From assembly GCF_000333895.2 (NCBI RefSeq), contig NZ_ANFM02000070.1, positions 1-57,112 of the forward strand: a DNA stretch of 57,112 nucleotides, read 5' to 3'. This DNA comes from Grimontia indica (GTDB taxonomy: Bacteria; Pseudomonadota; Gammaproteobacteria; Enterobacterales; Vibrionaceae). This document shows positions 18,424-26,109 of the stretch, piece by piece; within the stretch, counting starts at the first letter, position 1; each line of letters opens with the position of its first letter. A model generated the notes under the pieces. The model was not told the origin of the DNA. It made no database searches and worked only from the letters and a program-made list of their open reading frames with translations. The translations under genes were made by a program, and so were the position numbers.

Positions 18424-19686
18424 TTACCAACGACCGTTGCGACTGATGCGCTTAAGATCTTTGTTGAGTTTGGTCAGCGCAGCATCGGCATCTTTGTTGC
18501 CGGAGAGCACGCTGTGTGTTGCGTTCCAGAAGGCGTTCGACACCTGGTTATATTTCGCACCCGTTTGCGTTGAAGGACGGGGGGTGCCGTTGGCGAAGGT
18601 GTTGTAGAGGCTACCGAAGAAAGGCGCCGCAGCCAGGACTTCTTCATCCTGATAAAGCGTTTCGATAGTCGGATTGTATGAGCCTTTGATCGCTCGGCGT
18701 TTTTGCTCATTGAACGAGGTCAGGAACATCACCAGGCTCGCTGCAACCTCCGGACTCTCTGAGTATTTTGATACGGATAACTGCCAGCCACCCAAAGTAC
18801 CAGCATGGCGACCTTCTTCACCGCCTTTTGGCAGTGCAACCACCCCAATCTTACCTTTCACTGGCGAGTCATCACTGTTACCCAGAGACCAGGCATAAGG
18901 CCAGTTTCGCATAAAGACTGCATTGCCGGTCTGGAACACGCCACGGGCTTCTTCTTCACCATAGTTGAGCACACCAGGTGGAGAGATGGTGTCCACCCAC
19001 CCTGCTGCTGTGGTCAGAGCCTGTTTGGCATTGTCGTTATTGATAGTGACTTTGCCTTCTTCATCCACGATGGTACCGCCGTTGTATGAGGCTACCCATT
19101 CCAGTGCGTCACAGGTCAGGCCTTCATAAGCGCGGCCTTGCCAAACGAAACCCCACATCTTGTCATTGCCCGCTTCCCGTTCACCTTTTTGCACTTTCTC
19201 AGCAGTCGCGGTCAACTGCTCCCATGTAGTAGGTGGCTGCTCACCGTATTTTTCCAGCAGATCGGTCCGGTAATAGAGCACACCCGCATCAGTAAACCAC
19301 GGCATTGCGACAAGACGGCCTTTCACCGTATTGTTCGCTACAATCGATGGGAAATGCGCTTCCTCATCACCGTTGGAGTACTGTTTCAAATCGATAAAGT
19401 GATTGCCGAGGATCCCCGGCCAGATGACATCAATTTGGAACACATCAATGTCTTTGGCACCCGCAGCCAGCAGCTGTTGGTAAAGCGCCAGGCGCTCAGT
19501 GGTTGAGTTTGGAGTGGTAACAATTTTAACGGTGTGTCCGGTTTCTTTCTCCCACGCGGATACGCCTTCCTGACAAAGCTCCAACTCCTGTCCGACAGCG
19601 CCGCAGGAAATGGAAATGGTTTCAGCATAAGCGCTCACGCTCAGCAAACTTGAAGCAACGACGGCTCCGAAGATAGCACGTTTCAT
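18424..19686 (-). CDS. Periplasmic sugar-binding protein of the alpha-glucoside ABC importer
   Basis: A 420-residue extracellular solute-binding protein of family 1. It carries a Sec signal peptide (MKRAIFGAVVASSLLSVSAYAE, cleavage near AYA-E). It has the family landmarks IDVFQIDVIWPGILG and LVAMPWFTDAGVLYYRTDLLEKYG, and tryptophan/tyrosine-rich sugar-contact regions. The closest families by appearance are trehalose/maltose or alpha-glucoside binding proteins (ThuE/AglE). It is the first transport gene of the operon, with AGGGAG before the ATG. A small gene of another family ends 29 bp upstream on the same strand. Confidence 0.88.
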   Translation of the reverse strand: MKRAIFGAVVASSLLSVSAYAETISISCGAVGQELELCQEGVSAWEKETGHTVKIVTTPNSTTERLALYQQLLAAGAKDIDVFQIDVIWPGILGNHFIDLKQYSNGDEEAHFPSIVANNTVKGRLVAMPWFTDAGVLYYRTDLLEKYGEQPPTTWEQLTATAEKVQKGEREAGNDKMWGFVWQGRAYEGLTCDALEWVASYNGGTIVDEEGKVTINNDNAKQALTTAAGWVDTISPPGVLNYGEEEARGVFQTGNAVFMRNWPYAWSLGNSDDSPVKGKIGVVALPKGGEEGRHAGTLGGWQLSVSKYSESPEVAASLVMFLTSFNEQKRRAIKGSYNPTIETLYQDEEVLAAAPFFGSLYNTFANGTPRPSTQTGAKYNQVSNAFWNATHSVLSGNKDADAALTKLNKDLKRISRNGRW

Positions 19687-19715
19687 GAAAAACTCCCTGT
19701 CGCGTCATCCCGGGT

Positions 19716-20084
19716 TTACCCGTGTTTTTCTCCCCGCCAGCGAGAGGTCGGCACTTCCAGTTCGTTTGCATTGGCAGAAGGCGCGGCGTCATTGGACGAA
19801 GAGAAATCCGGGTTGGATTTTCGACCTATCAACCATCCAACAGGAACAGAGGTGTACAGTGAGTTATCGAGCAATACGCGCTGTGTTGTCGACGTGTCGC
19901 CCTGTGACAGGGCTTTGTCAGATCGCTCGGCGATTTTCAGAACCTGATGCCAGTTTTCAAAACCCTGCAGGCGTGCGACCACGTCCAGCGCTTGCATGTG
20001 AGAACACTGCAATTGGCGCTTTTGCATTTTGGCCTGTCGCTTGAAGGCTTTGATGTCTGAATCAGTCAGGATCATGGATGTCAC
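19716..20084 (-). CDS. Small protein with glyoxalase-related N-terminal domain
   Basis: A 122-residue protein of uncertain function. Residues 1-55 contain ILTDSDIKAFKRQAK and SHMQALDVVARLQGFENWHQVL, which resemble the short glyoxalase-related domain (pattern SHSQALE.VA...GF.NW..L) found in many small proteobacterial proteins. The C-terminal half is polar and has no recognised fold. The likely start is GTG 20084, preceded by AAGGGAACACA; an in-frame ATG three codons later is less well spaced. It lies 29 bp upstream of the sugar-binding protein gene and could be the first gene of that operon. A role there is unknown. Confidence 0.6.
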   Translation of the reverse strand: MTSMILTDSDIKAFKRQAKMQKRQLQCSHMQALDVVARLQGFENWHQVLKIAERSDKALSQGDTSTTQRVLLDNSLYTSVPVGWLIGRKSNPDFSSSNDAAPSANANELEVPTSRWRGEKHG

Positions 20085-20489
20085 TGTGTTCCCTTAGGAT
20101 CATTGACCGGTGAAAATACGCACGCAACGGCCCACTCGTAGCCCGCATCCCTTCCGGGTGACAACCAATTTCTTAGAAGTATTTTAGGAAGTAGATATTG
20201 CGTTAGCTTTGCCATCGTGGGCGGCCAGCCGATATCTGCGGCAGTTAGATAAACGCTAGCATTGCGATTACATATTTGCAACAGGTGGAAATGTGACTGA
20301 CCGTGCATTACCGACATCTGCCGAAATGCTGGACAAAAAAAACGAGCCAGAAGGCTCGTCAAAGGGTTAGCAAATCAATGCATCGGGCGAACCCAGATGC
20401 CAATAGGACAAAGGTATCTATTCGTAGATAATCCTAGACGGCATCGAAGGTTGGCATGTCAGAATTTTGTCAATAAAGGGTGAATTTTT
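20085..20489. other. Intergenic region downstream of rctB, with terminator and no supported gene
   Basis: This 405-bp gap contains the rctB terminator near 20334-20360 and presumably the promoter of the small glyoxalase-related gene. A 93-codon open frame (20081-20362, minus) spans the terminator hairpin, has no ribosome binding site and has no family-like sequence, so it is not called. Confidence 0.55.
20334..20360 (-). terminator. Rho-independent terminator of rctB
   Basis: On the minus strand the stem ACGAGCC / GGCTCGT with a 4-base loop is followed by eight or nine T residues. It lies about 130 bp downstream of the rctB stop. Confidence 0.85.
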
Positions 20490-22472
20490 CTATACACCCG
20501 ACGCAACTTCGTCCAAAACAGCAAGCACAGCGCTGTCTAAATGACCGTCATAAACTTGACGACAAACCTTGCGTCGTACCGCCAAGCCAGAGATCAAGCG
20601 CTCGATAGACAGGTGTTTATCTTGCTGCTGGCTGTTGTAGAACTCGATCGTTTTACTCAATGTTTCGTAAGAGAGGATGTCGCCGTCTACGCGCAAATAA
20701 TCAAGCTTATCCATGTAGGACTGGCACTCTTCTGCGATAGTGGCCGCGGGGTGTCCTGTCATGGCGGACAACGCCGTAATGCCGCGTTGCATCGCTTCCT
20801 GTGACGTGTACTTCGACAAGGTGATCGTCAACTCATCGGCATTGATTTCCACCAGGTGCTTACGCAACTTCACGCGTCGACCCAAACGGCCGCCACGCTT
20901 TTCCTTACGCTGGATAGGCTCAAACTCGCCATCAATGATCTCGGAAAGCTGATCAAGGTCCTGCTTCGGCAAGATCTCATTACGCAGCGGGTTTGGCATG
21001 GTCGGCGCAAGCGATCGTTTCCCTTCGTTGTAGGTCTTGGCACGGGAGAAACGGATCACTTCATCCACGTTGCACTTGATGTCAATGCGATAGTCCGGAT
21101 GCTTCTTGTCGTCATCCAACCGGTAAAGCGTCAGGTGATAACCATACAGATTTACGGCAAACACGCCGTCGGCGATCGTTTCCTTCTTCGCCATCTTACG
21201 AAGCTCACGGATCAGATCACTCGAAAAACGCCGCCATTCGATGTTTCTCGCCATTTTCTGGTTCAAGTCGCTCAATGTCATGGAATCTTCCAATCGACGC
21301 GACATACGGCTTCTGAAGAGGCTGTAGAGCTGGAATACCAGAGTATGCTGGCGCAAAATCTCTGGCGGGAACAGGAAGAAGTAATCACGTGTCATCAATT
21401 CTTCAAAAAACGATGGCTCCCAAACCATGATATAGAGATTCGGTTTGATACGGATCTCACCATCCTCCCCTTCCCTTGGTGCTTCTTCCGATGCGGTGAT
21501 CGTGCGGGCGATAAACCGGAAGCGATCACTCTTGAAACCTTCCGGCATGTTTTCGCTAAGCCAACGCCCGGTCAATTCGTGAAGTTGAAAATCGGTAAAT
21601 TCAATACGATCAATACTTTCCCGAATGGAATCACGGGCCGGTCCGCTGTCTTTCTTTCCGCGCAAAGAAAGGATATCCGTGATGTAAACCGGTGTTTTGT
21701 TACCCACTTTCTGGGTTTGCAATTCATAACTTGGCAGATGGTGATCGTGGTACTGCACCGTTAGGGTAAACAGCGCAAACAAGGTCATTAGATCGTCCAC
21801 TGTCATGATCGATTTAGAGGATCGTGTCTCGATGATCGCTTTGGTGCCACTGATCGCCACCATAGATTTCTGGTAGCTTTTCTTGGTACGTGGGGGCGCC
21901 AAAGCCTGATCGATAATACCTGCCCAGCTGGTGGGAGAAATCAGGATCTGATCTTTTTCATCAGGCATGGTTGGCGGGGTGCCAAGACCGTGTTCATGCA
22001 GTAACTGCTTGTTCACGTGGTTTTGTGCCAACGCTTTGGAGCGCTTTTGTTTTGCGATGACTTTGGTTTTTTCGGATTGAAGGCCTGCAGAGCCCAAGAC
22101 AGAAATCAGCTGGCTAGGGTTTACAAAGCGGTGCAGCATGGTTTTGCCCGCAAGACCTTCTTCAAAGCGTACGCCCTGTTGGGTAAACAGGCCAATCTGC
22201 ACAGCGGCGCGCAGTCTTTGCTGTATAGCTGCACGGGTAAGTTGGCCATCTGTTGCTTCAACCAATTCTGTGGTTGAAACCAGACCATCTTTCGAAGAAA
22301 AGCCACGCAATGAAATGAGGTTGAGTAGTTCCAGAATACTTTTGGTGACACCTCTGAAGTGTTCATACTGTGGAAGCCAATCTACCAGTTGGCCGTGAAC
22401 TTCAAACAGGTGACCGTCTTTGTGGGATCGAGGGGCTGTGATCAATATTTTTTCAGAGGGACTTGAGGCCAT
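20490..22472 (-). CDS. rctB: Chromosome II replication initiator RctB
   Basis: A 660-residue protein matching RctB, the initiator specific to the second chromosome of Vibrionaceae. Length agrees with V. cholerae RctB (about 658). The central region holds winged-helix DNA-binding domains that bind iterons and 39-mers, while the C-terminal part mediates autoregulation and crtS interaction in the characterised protein; these assignments are family knowledge. The start ATG 22472 follows AAGGAGCTGTGGCG. The promoter region upstream contains a 29-mer element expected to autorepress rctB, then the AT-rich unwinding region and the iterons. Its divergent neighbour across the origin is parA2B2. Essential for chromosome II maintenance. 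Confidence 0.95.
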   Translation of the reverse strand: MASSPSEKILITAPRSHKDGHLFEVHGQLVDWLPQYEHFRGVTKSILELLNLISLRGFSSKDGLVSTTELVEATDGQLTRAAIQQRLRAAVQIGLFTQQGVRFEEGLAGKTMLHRFVNPSQLISVLGSAGLQSEKTKVIAKQKRSKALAQNHVNKQLLHEHGLGTPPTMPDEKDQILISPTSWAGIIDQALAPPRTKKSYQKSMVAISGTKAIIETRSSKSIMTVDDLMTLFALFTLTVQYHDHHLPSYELQTQKVGNKTPVYITDILSLRGKKDSGPARDSIRESIDRIEFTDFQLHELTGRWLSENMPEGFKSDRFRFIARTITASEEAPREGEDGEIRIKPNLYIMVWEPSFFEELMTRDYFFLFPPEILRQHTLVFQLYSLFRSRMSRRLEDSMTLSDLNQKMARNIEWRRFSSDLIRELRKMAKKETIADGVFAVNLYGYHLTLYRLDDDKKHPDYRIDIKCNVDEVIRFSRAKTYNEGKRSLAPTMPNPLRNEILPKQDLDQLSEIIDGEFEPIQRKEKRGGRLGRRVKLRKHLVEINADELTITLSKYTSQEAMQRGITALSAMTGHPAATIAEECQSYMDKLDYLRVDGDILSYETLSKTIEFYNSQQQDKHLSIERLISGLAVRRKVCRQVYDGHLDSAVLAVLDEVASGV

Positions 22473-22512
22473 TCGCCACAGCTCCTTGTTAAGCCAATGT
22501 GTTATAAGAATA

Positions 22513-22541
22513 CAGATGCCCGTAATTACGCCATCTTTCCG
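22513..22541. promoter_or_regulatory. 29-mer RctB autoregulatory site in the rctB promoter
   Basis: A 29-bp element reading CAGATGCCCGTAATTACGCC then ATCTTTCCG. It equals a 39-mer with about 10 internal bases removed, sharing CCGTAATT near the left and TTCCG at the right end. In V. cholerae a 29-mer of this kind in the rctB promoter binds RctB and represses transcription. It lies 41-69 bp upstream of the rctB start. Confidence 0.8.
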
Positions 22542-22705
22542 AAAAGATTAAAAGAAAAAATGAAAGAAAGAAAGATCTTTTTGTAGAGGCTTTTAAACTG
22601 ATCTTTTTGATTTAAATAGATCTAATTGATTATATGATCTTATGATCCGGGCAAGGAGATGGTCGTAACTCATTGTTATTATTGAAAATAAACTTCACCC
22701 CTCTC

Positions 22706-22838
22706 GAAACAATGATCAGGGTGTCCTTGGAAAGATGATCAATAAAGCATTGAAAGCATGATCATTATAAGGCCGAAACGATGATCATCAATGAATCGAA
22801 AGTGTGATCATCGAATGTCCAAAAGCATGATCATGGTA
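22706..22838 (+). repeat. Six phased RctB iterons (12-mers) of the minimal origin
   Basis: Six direct repeats with consensus GAAA(N)2-(A/G)TGATCA have core starts at 22712, 22735, 22758, 22781, 22804 and 22827, exactly 23 bp apart, about two helical turns. Each contains a GATC Dam site; RctB binding to iterons requires Dam methylation in V. cholerae. One core reads GTGATCA instead of ATGATCA (22804). Confidence 0.92.
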
Positions 22839-22848
22839 CTTTCACAAC

Positions 22849-22857
22849 TTATCCACA
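22849..22857. promoter_or_regulatory. DnaA box at oriCII
   Basis: TTATCCACA, the perfect consensus DnaA box, lies 16 bp to the right of the last phased iteron. Ori2 firing requires DnaA as well as RctB in V. cholerae. Confidence 0.85.
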
Positions 22858-23028
22858 GCGGTTTTTCTATACATGGTGAAAACTCGCTGTTTTGAACACT
22901 CCTATCCCCCTTTTCTATTCGGAAAAATGATCAGGGGAGCGTGTTTTCGACATCGTTTTGTCCCAATTTACGTGTTCAGCACTGATATTGCGTCCCCCGC
23001 ATACTGGGTATCTGTTCAGTTGAACTGA

Positions 23029-23067
23029 CATTAGACGTATTTTAGCCGTTCCTATATATGTGTCCGG
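23029..23067 (+). repeat. 39-mer RctB site (copy C)
   Basis: A 39-bp unit beginning CATTAGACGTATTTTAGCCG and ending TGTCCGG. It is the most diverged of three in this window. It keeps the CAT(C/T) left end, the AT-rich stretch about 10 bases in and the TCCGG right end. 39-mers are inhibitory RctB binding sites in V. cholerae. Confidence 0.75.
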
Positions 23068-23094
23068 TAATCGAAACGATGATCAAGTGAGTGT

Positions 23095-23325
23095 TTGTGC
23101 ATTTTGGATGAGACTGGGCTGAGCCCCGGCTCTTGCCATTTAAGGCTTAACGTCATTGATTTTTTGGAGAAAGCCAGTATTGAAAAGGCATCAGCCGTAA
23201 TTTGGCGCCACGTTGTCATCGTTCCGGTACTTCAACTTGATGATCAATATGCGGAATGTTACTTGATCATCTTTTCGGAAAATGACGATCCGATCGCCCA
23301 ACTCTTTGGCGAATTATTCCTCTGA
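23095..23325 (+). other. Weak open frame across the control region (rctA-like)
   Basis: A 76-codon frame starting at TTG runs through a 39-mer and several iterons. It has no ribosome binding site and resembles no protein family. In V. cholerae the corresponding rctA segment is transcribed, but the DNA sites rather than a protein matter. I treat this as a positional rctA analogue, probably not translated. Confidence 0.4.
23189..23227 (+). repeat. 39-mer RctB site (copy A)
   Basis: A 39-bp unit beginning CATCAGCCGTAATTTGGCGC and ending CGTTCCGG. It shares the left CATC..CCGTAA and the right CGTTCCGG with copy B. Confidence 0.85.
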
Positions 23326-23535
23326 TTTTCACCTTGATCATTTTTCCTATTCAGTACTCTGCGATTGAAAGCATGATCAAGGATGAGCAGAGGATTTACA
23401 TCATTCCAATAACGTTTCCATCTTCAACTTGATCATGCTTCCGAAACGATGATCAAGAAGAGATGCAATAGCGTGACTCTGTCGACCAGAATCAGGTATT
23501 CAATCTGAAATCAGCGAACACTTATGTTGAAATAA

Positions 23536-23574
23536 CATCGACCGTAAATTAGACGTATCTTTTCAGCGTTCCGG
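23536..23574 (+). repeat. 39-mer RctB site (copy B)
   Basis: A 39-bp unit beginning CATCGACCGTAAATTAGACG and ending GCGTTCCGG. It lies nearest to parA2 and 33 bp before the parS2 site at 23608. Confidence 0.85.
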
Positions 23575-23607
23575 TGCTTTTAGCTTATTATTGCTTTTTA
23601 ATTCAGG

Positions 23608-23620
23608 TTTACATTGTAAA
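23608..23620. other. parS2 centromere site (copy 3), upstream of parA2
   Basis: TTTACATTGTAAA matches the Vibrio parS2 consensus. It lies in the parA2 leader region, about 190-205 bp before the start codon, so ParB2 binding here may also influence parA2B2 expression. Confidence 0.85.
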
Positions 23621-23753
23621 AGGGTGACACTGTAACACTTTAAATCTGAGTGTTTAGACCTGTCATAAGTCACAATTTATTTGTGCGATTTTTCATCATC
23701 TTGACATAAAGTGAGCAAGATCTTAATTATTTTGCAGTATGTTCAGCTATTTA

Positions 23754-23781
23754 TTGTGCGTGATGTATTTTGCTGTACAAT
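23754..23781 (+). promoter_or_regulatory. Candidate parA2 promoter
   Basis: TTGTGC and TACAAT are separated by 16 bp, with the expected start site around 23788, shortly before the parA2 coding region. A second candidate, TTGACA (23701-23706) with TAATTA 17 bp later, lies further upstream. Both are pattern matches only. Confidence 0.35.
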
Positions 23782-23813
23782 TTGTTTAATTCTCTTTTAT
23801 GGCGAAAAGAAAA

Positions 23814-25022
23814 ATGAATAGGGAAAAGACAATAGAAAACCTGCAAACTATTGCAGAGCAAACAAAGCAGGTTCAAGCGGACCGTATTGAAATCGTGATG
23901 GAGGAACGTCACGATCAACTGTTTCCACCTATGTCAAAAGCATTGATGGAAACACGTTCAGGTTTGACACGTCGTAAATTGGATGAAGCCATTGGCCGTA
24001 TGGAAGAGTCTGGCCATCAGTTCACTAAAAACAATGCGAACCACTACTCCATCACACTGGATGAAGCTCATCAGATCATGGAAGCCGCGAAAATCCCTGC
24101 TTTCCATGAAGGCAAAGGTGCTGGCTACAAACCTTGGGTCATCAATATTCAAAACCAGAAGGGTGGTACCGGTAAGTCAATGAGTGCCGTTCATATGGCT
24201 GCTTGCATGGCACTGAACCTTGAAAAACGCTACCGCATCTGTCTGATTGACTTGGATCCACAGGGTTCGCTTCGTCTTTTCCTGAACCCTCAGATCAGCA
24301 TTACTGAGCAGGAAGGTATCTATTCTGCTGTGGATGTGATGTTAGATAACACGCCACAGACACCTGACAAAGAGTTCATGATGAAGAACGTACTGCTTCC
24401 TACGCAGTACCCAAATCTGAAGACGATTGCTGCGTTCCCTGAAGATGCTATGTTCAACGCTGAAGCGTGGCAGAGCCTGGCGACCAATGGCTCGCTGGAC
24501 ATTGTCCAGTTGCTGAAAGAGAAAGTGATCGATGTGATTGCCGATGAGTTTGACGTCATCATGATTGATACGGGTCCACATATCGACCCGCTGGTCTGGA
24601 ATGCCATGTATGCTTCAAATGCGCTGCTGATCCCTTGTGCAGCAAAGCGTCTGGACTGGGCTTCTACCGTTAACTTCTTCCAGCATTTGCCAACCGTGTA
24701 CGAAATGTTCCCAGAGGATTGGCCGGGTCTTGAGTTTGTACGCCTGGTGCCTACTATGTTTGAAGATGACAACAAGAAGCAGGTCTCGGTGCTGACAGAA
24801 ATGAACTATCTGCTTGGTGATCAGGTTATGATGGCGACGATTCCACGTAGCCGAGCATTTGAAACCTGTGCCGATACTTACAGCACAGTATTTGATCTCA
24901 CTGCCCAAGACTTTGAGGGTGGTAAAAAGACCCTATCAACGGCGCAGGAAGCGGTTCATCGTGCCGGGCTGGAGCTGGAGCGGGTGCTTCACAGCCATTG
25001 GTCGCAGCGAAACCAGGAGTGA
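23814..25022 (+). CDS. parA2: Chromosome II partition ATPase ParA2
   Basis: A roughly 402-residue type Ia ParA ATPase that segregates chromosome II with ParB2 and parS2. The N-terminal segment (residues 1-105) provides helix-turn-helix DNA binding. The deviant Walker A motif KGGTGKSMSAVHMA lies near residue 120, followed by the LIDLDPQGSL and MIDTGPHIDPL motifs. The frame also offers ATG 23799 (MAKRKM). I prefer 23814 because the resulting MNREKTIENL resembles the start of other Vibrio ParA2 proteins, though neither ATG has a strong Shine-Dalgarno. It is followed after 3 bp by parB2. Confidence 0.93.
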   Translation: MNREKTIENLQTIAEQTKQVQADRIEIVMEERHDQLFPPMSKALMETRSGLTRRKLDEAIGRMEESGHQFTKNNANHYSITLDEAHQIMEAAKIPAFHEGKGAGYKPWVINIQNQKGGTGKSMSAVHMAACMALNLEKRYRICLIDLDPQGSLRLFLNPQISITEQEGIYSAVDVMLDNTPQTPDKEFMMKNVLLPTQYPNLKTIAAFPEDAMFNAEAWQSLATNGSLDIVQLLKEKVIDVIADEFDVIMIDTGPHIDPLVWNAMYASNALLIPCAAKRLDWASTVNFFQHLPTVYEMFPEDWPGLEFVRLVPTMFEDDNKKQVSVLTEMNYLLGDQVMMATIPRSRAFETCADTYSTVFDLTAQDFEGGKKTLSTAQEAVHRAGLELERVLHSHWSQRNQE

Positions 25023-25025
25023 TAA

Positions 25026-25994
25026 ATGGCTATTAAAACGTCAGAACTGAATGCGCGTCTGTTTGGTAAAGCGGATAAACGTCGCGCTACCTCGGCTCAG
25101 GAAGCGCAAAAAGCCGCTTCTGATAAAGCAGCGGTGATTGAACTTTCTGTTGCCGGTGAAGCCACTGTGGAATTTGAACTGGTGCGTGTGGCAGCAGCGG
25201 ATGTCGCTAACCGCACATCCGTGTTCTCGGAAAACGCTCGTGAGCAATCTTTCCTCAATGAACTCGCCCTACAAGATATTCTCACCACGCTGAAAGATCG
25301 TGGTCAGCAATATCCTGCTGTCGGTCGTTGGCTGGAAGGCGGCAAGATTGAAGTACTGGACGGTAGCCGCCGTCGAATGTCCTGTATTCTCGCCAAGCAA
25401 GACTTCCTGATTTATGTCGCTAAAGGCATCAACAGCAAGCATGCGAAATTCCTGTCGGATGTGGCCAATGCGCACAAACCGCTGTCGCTTTATGAGCGTG
25501 GTAAAGAGATGCAGGCCATGCTGGATCGCGGTGATGTGCTTGATCAGAAAGAGTTAGCGAAGGTTTGTCAGTGCAGTGAAGCGCTGGTCAGTGGCGCATT
25601 GAAAGCCGCTGCGCTTCCTTTATCACTGCTACAAGCTTACCCAAGTGTCGCTGAACTGGGCCGCCCTACCATCGTTAAGCTGCACAAGCTTTACTTCTCT
25701 TTGACGGATGAAGAAAAAGCGGCGTTGGATGCCAAATTTGAAGGTACGCCGGTTTGGCAAACCGTTGAAGCGACGGGGGTGAGCCGTATTACCCGCGAGG
25801 TGACCTTGGTTTTGGAGCAATGGTGCGACTCGCTGAAACCAAAAGCGACGAAACCTGAAGCGCCGGCAATTGATTTGATCAAAGGCCGCGCAAGCTACCG
25901 CCGAAAAGGTGATGCGATTTCAATTAATCTGAAAAAGCTTAATGATGAAGACGCTGATGCCATTCTGGCGTTTATCAAGTCCCGTCTTGCGTAA
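25026..25994 (+). CDS. parB2: Chromosome II centromere-binding protein ParB2
   Basis: A 322-residue ParB/SopB-type protein. It has an N-terminal region with the ParB nuclease-like fold (GRWLEGGKIEVLDGSRRRMSCILA, about residues 98-121), a central helix-turn-helix (QKELAKVCQCSEALVSGALKAAALP, about residues 175-199) and a C-terminal dimerisation segment. It binds the parS2 sites, five of which are present in this window, and stimulates ParA2. The ATG lies 3 bp after the parA2 stop and follows CAGGAGTGATAA, so the two are co-translated. A rho-independent terminator follows. Confidence 0.93.
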   Translation: MAIKTSELNARLFGKADKRRATSAQEAQKAASDKAAVIELSVAGEATVEFELVRVAAADVANRTSVFSENAREQSFLNELALQDILTTLKDRGQQYPAVGRWLEGGKIEVLDGSRRRMSCILAKQDFLIYVAKGINSKHAKFLSDVANAHKPLSLYERGKEMQAMLDRGDVLDQKELAKVCQCSEALVSGALKAAALPLSLLQAYPSVAELGRPTIVKLHKLYFSLTDEEKAALDAKFEGTPVWQTVEATGVSRITREVTLVLEQWCDSLKPKATKPEAPAIDLIKGRASYRRKGDAISINLKKLNDEDADAILAFIKSRLA

Positions 25995-26010
25995 TTTGAT
26001 AACGACACTA

Positions 26011-26038
26011 AAACGCGCCTCTCGGCGCGTTTTTTTTC
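26011..26038 (+). terminator. Rho-independent terminator of parA2B2
   Basis: The stem AACGCGCC / GGCGCGTT with a TCTC loop is followed by a run of eight or more T residues, beginning 17 bp after the parB2 stop. Confidence 0.9.
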
Positions 26039-26109
26039 TTCGATTTAGAGCAACCACATTTTAACTCTCTCTCCGCTATCGTATTTCCGTTATCATTGAT
26101 GGGTATTCA

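Larger units (their letters stand above)
22927..23455. repeat. Dispersed RctB iterons of the origin control region
   Basis: Irregularly spaced ATGATCA cores with iteron flanks occur in forward orientation at 22927, 23079, 23240, 23373 and 23449, and in reverse orientation (CTTGATCAT) at 23264, 23335 and 23430. The pair 23430/23449 faces inward and shares the element CGAAACGATGATCAAG with the others. In V. cholerae such outlying iterons act with the 39-mers to restrain initiation. Confidence 0.85.
22500..23574. other. Chromosome II replication origin region (oriCII / ori2)
   Basis: The region between rctB and parA2 holds every component known for Vibrio ori2. From the rctB side, it has a 29-mer in the rctB leader (22513-22541) and an AT-rich, GATC-rich stretch (about 22545-22650) suitable for unwinding. 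Six phased iterons (22712-22833) and a perfect DnaA box (22849-22857) follow. A second, control region (22927-23574) has further iterons in both orientations and three 39-mers. No IHF site could be placed with confidence. The division into a minimal origin and an incompatibility/control segment follows V. cholerae and is inferred from matching element order. Confidence 0.93.

Noticed and set aside
20081-20362. 93-codon minus-strand open frame downstream of rctB
   Set aside because: It begins inside the rctB terminator hairpin, lacks a ribosome binding site and has no protein-like pattern.
20856-21764. 302-codon plus-strand open frame inside rctB
   Set aside because: It is antisense to rctB, which is complete and conserved; no ribosome binding site or recognisable domain.
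22706-23455. CRISPR array suggested by regular 23-bp repeats upstream of parA2
   Set aside because: Repeat units are only about 12 bp with GATC cores, the intervening bases are short and no cas gene is present. They are RctB iterons.
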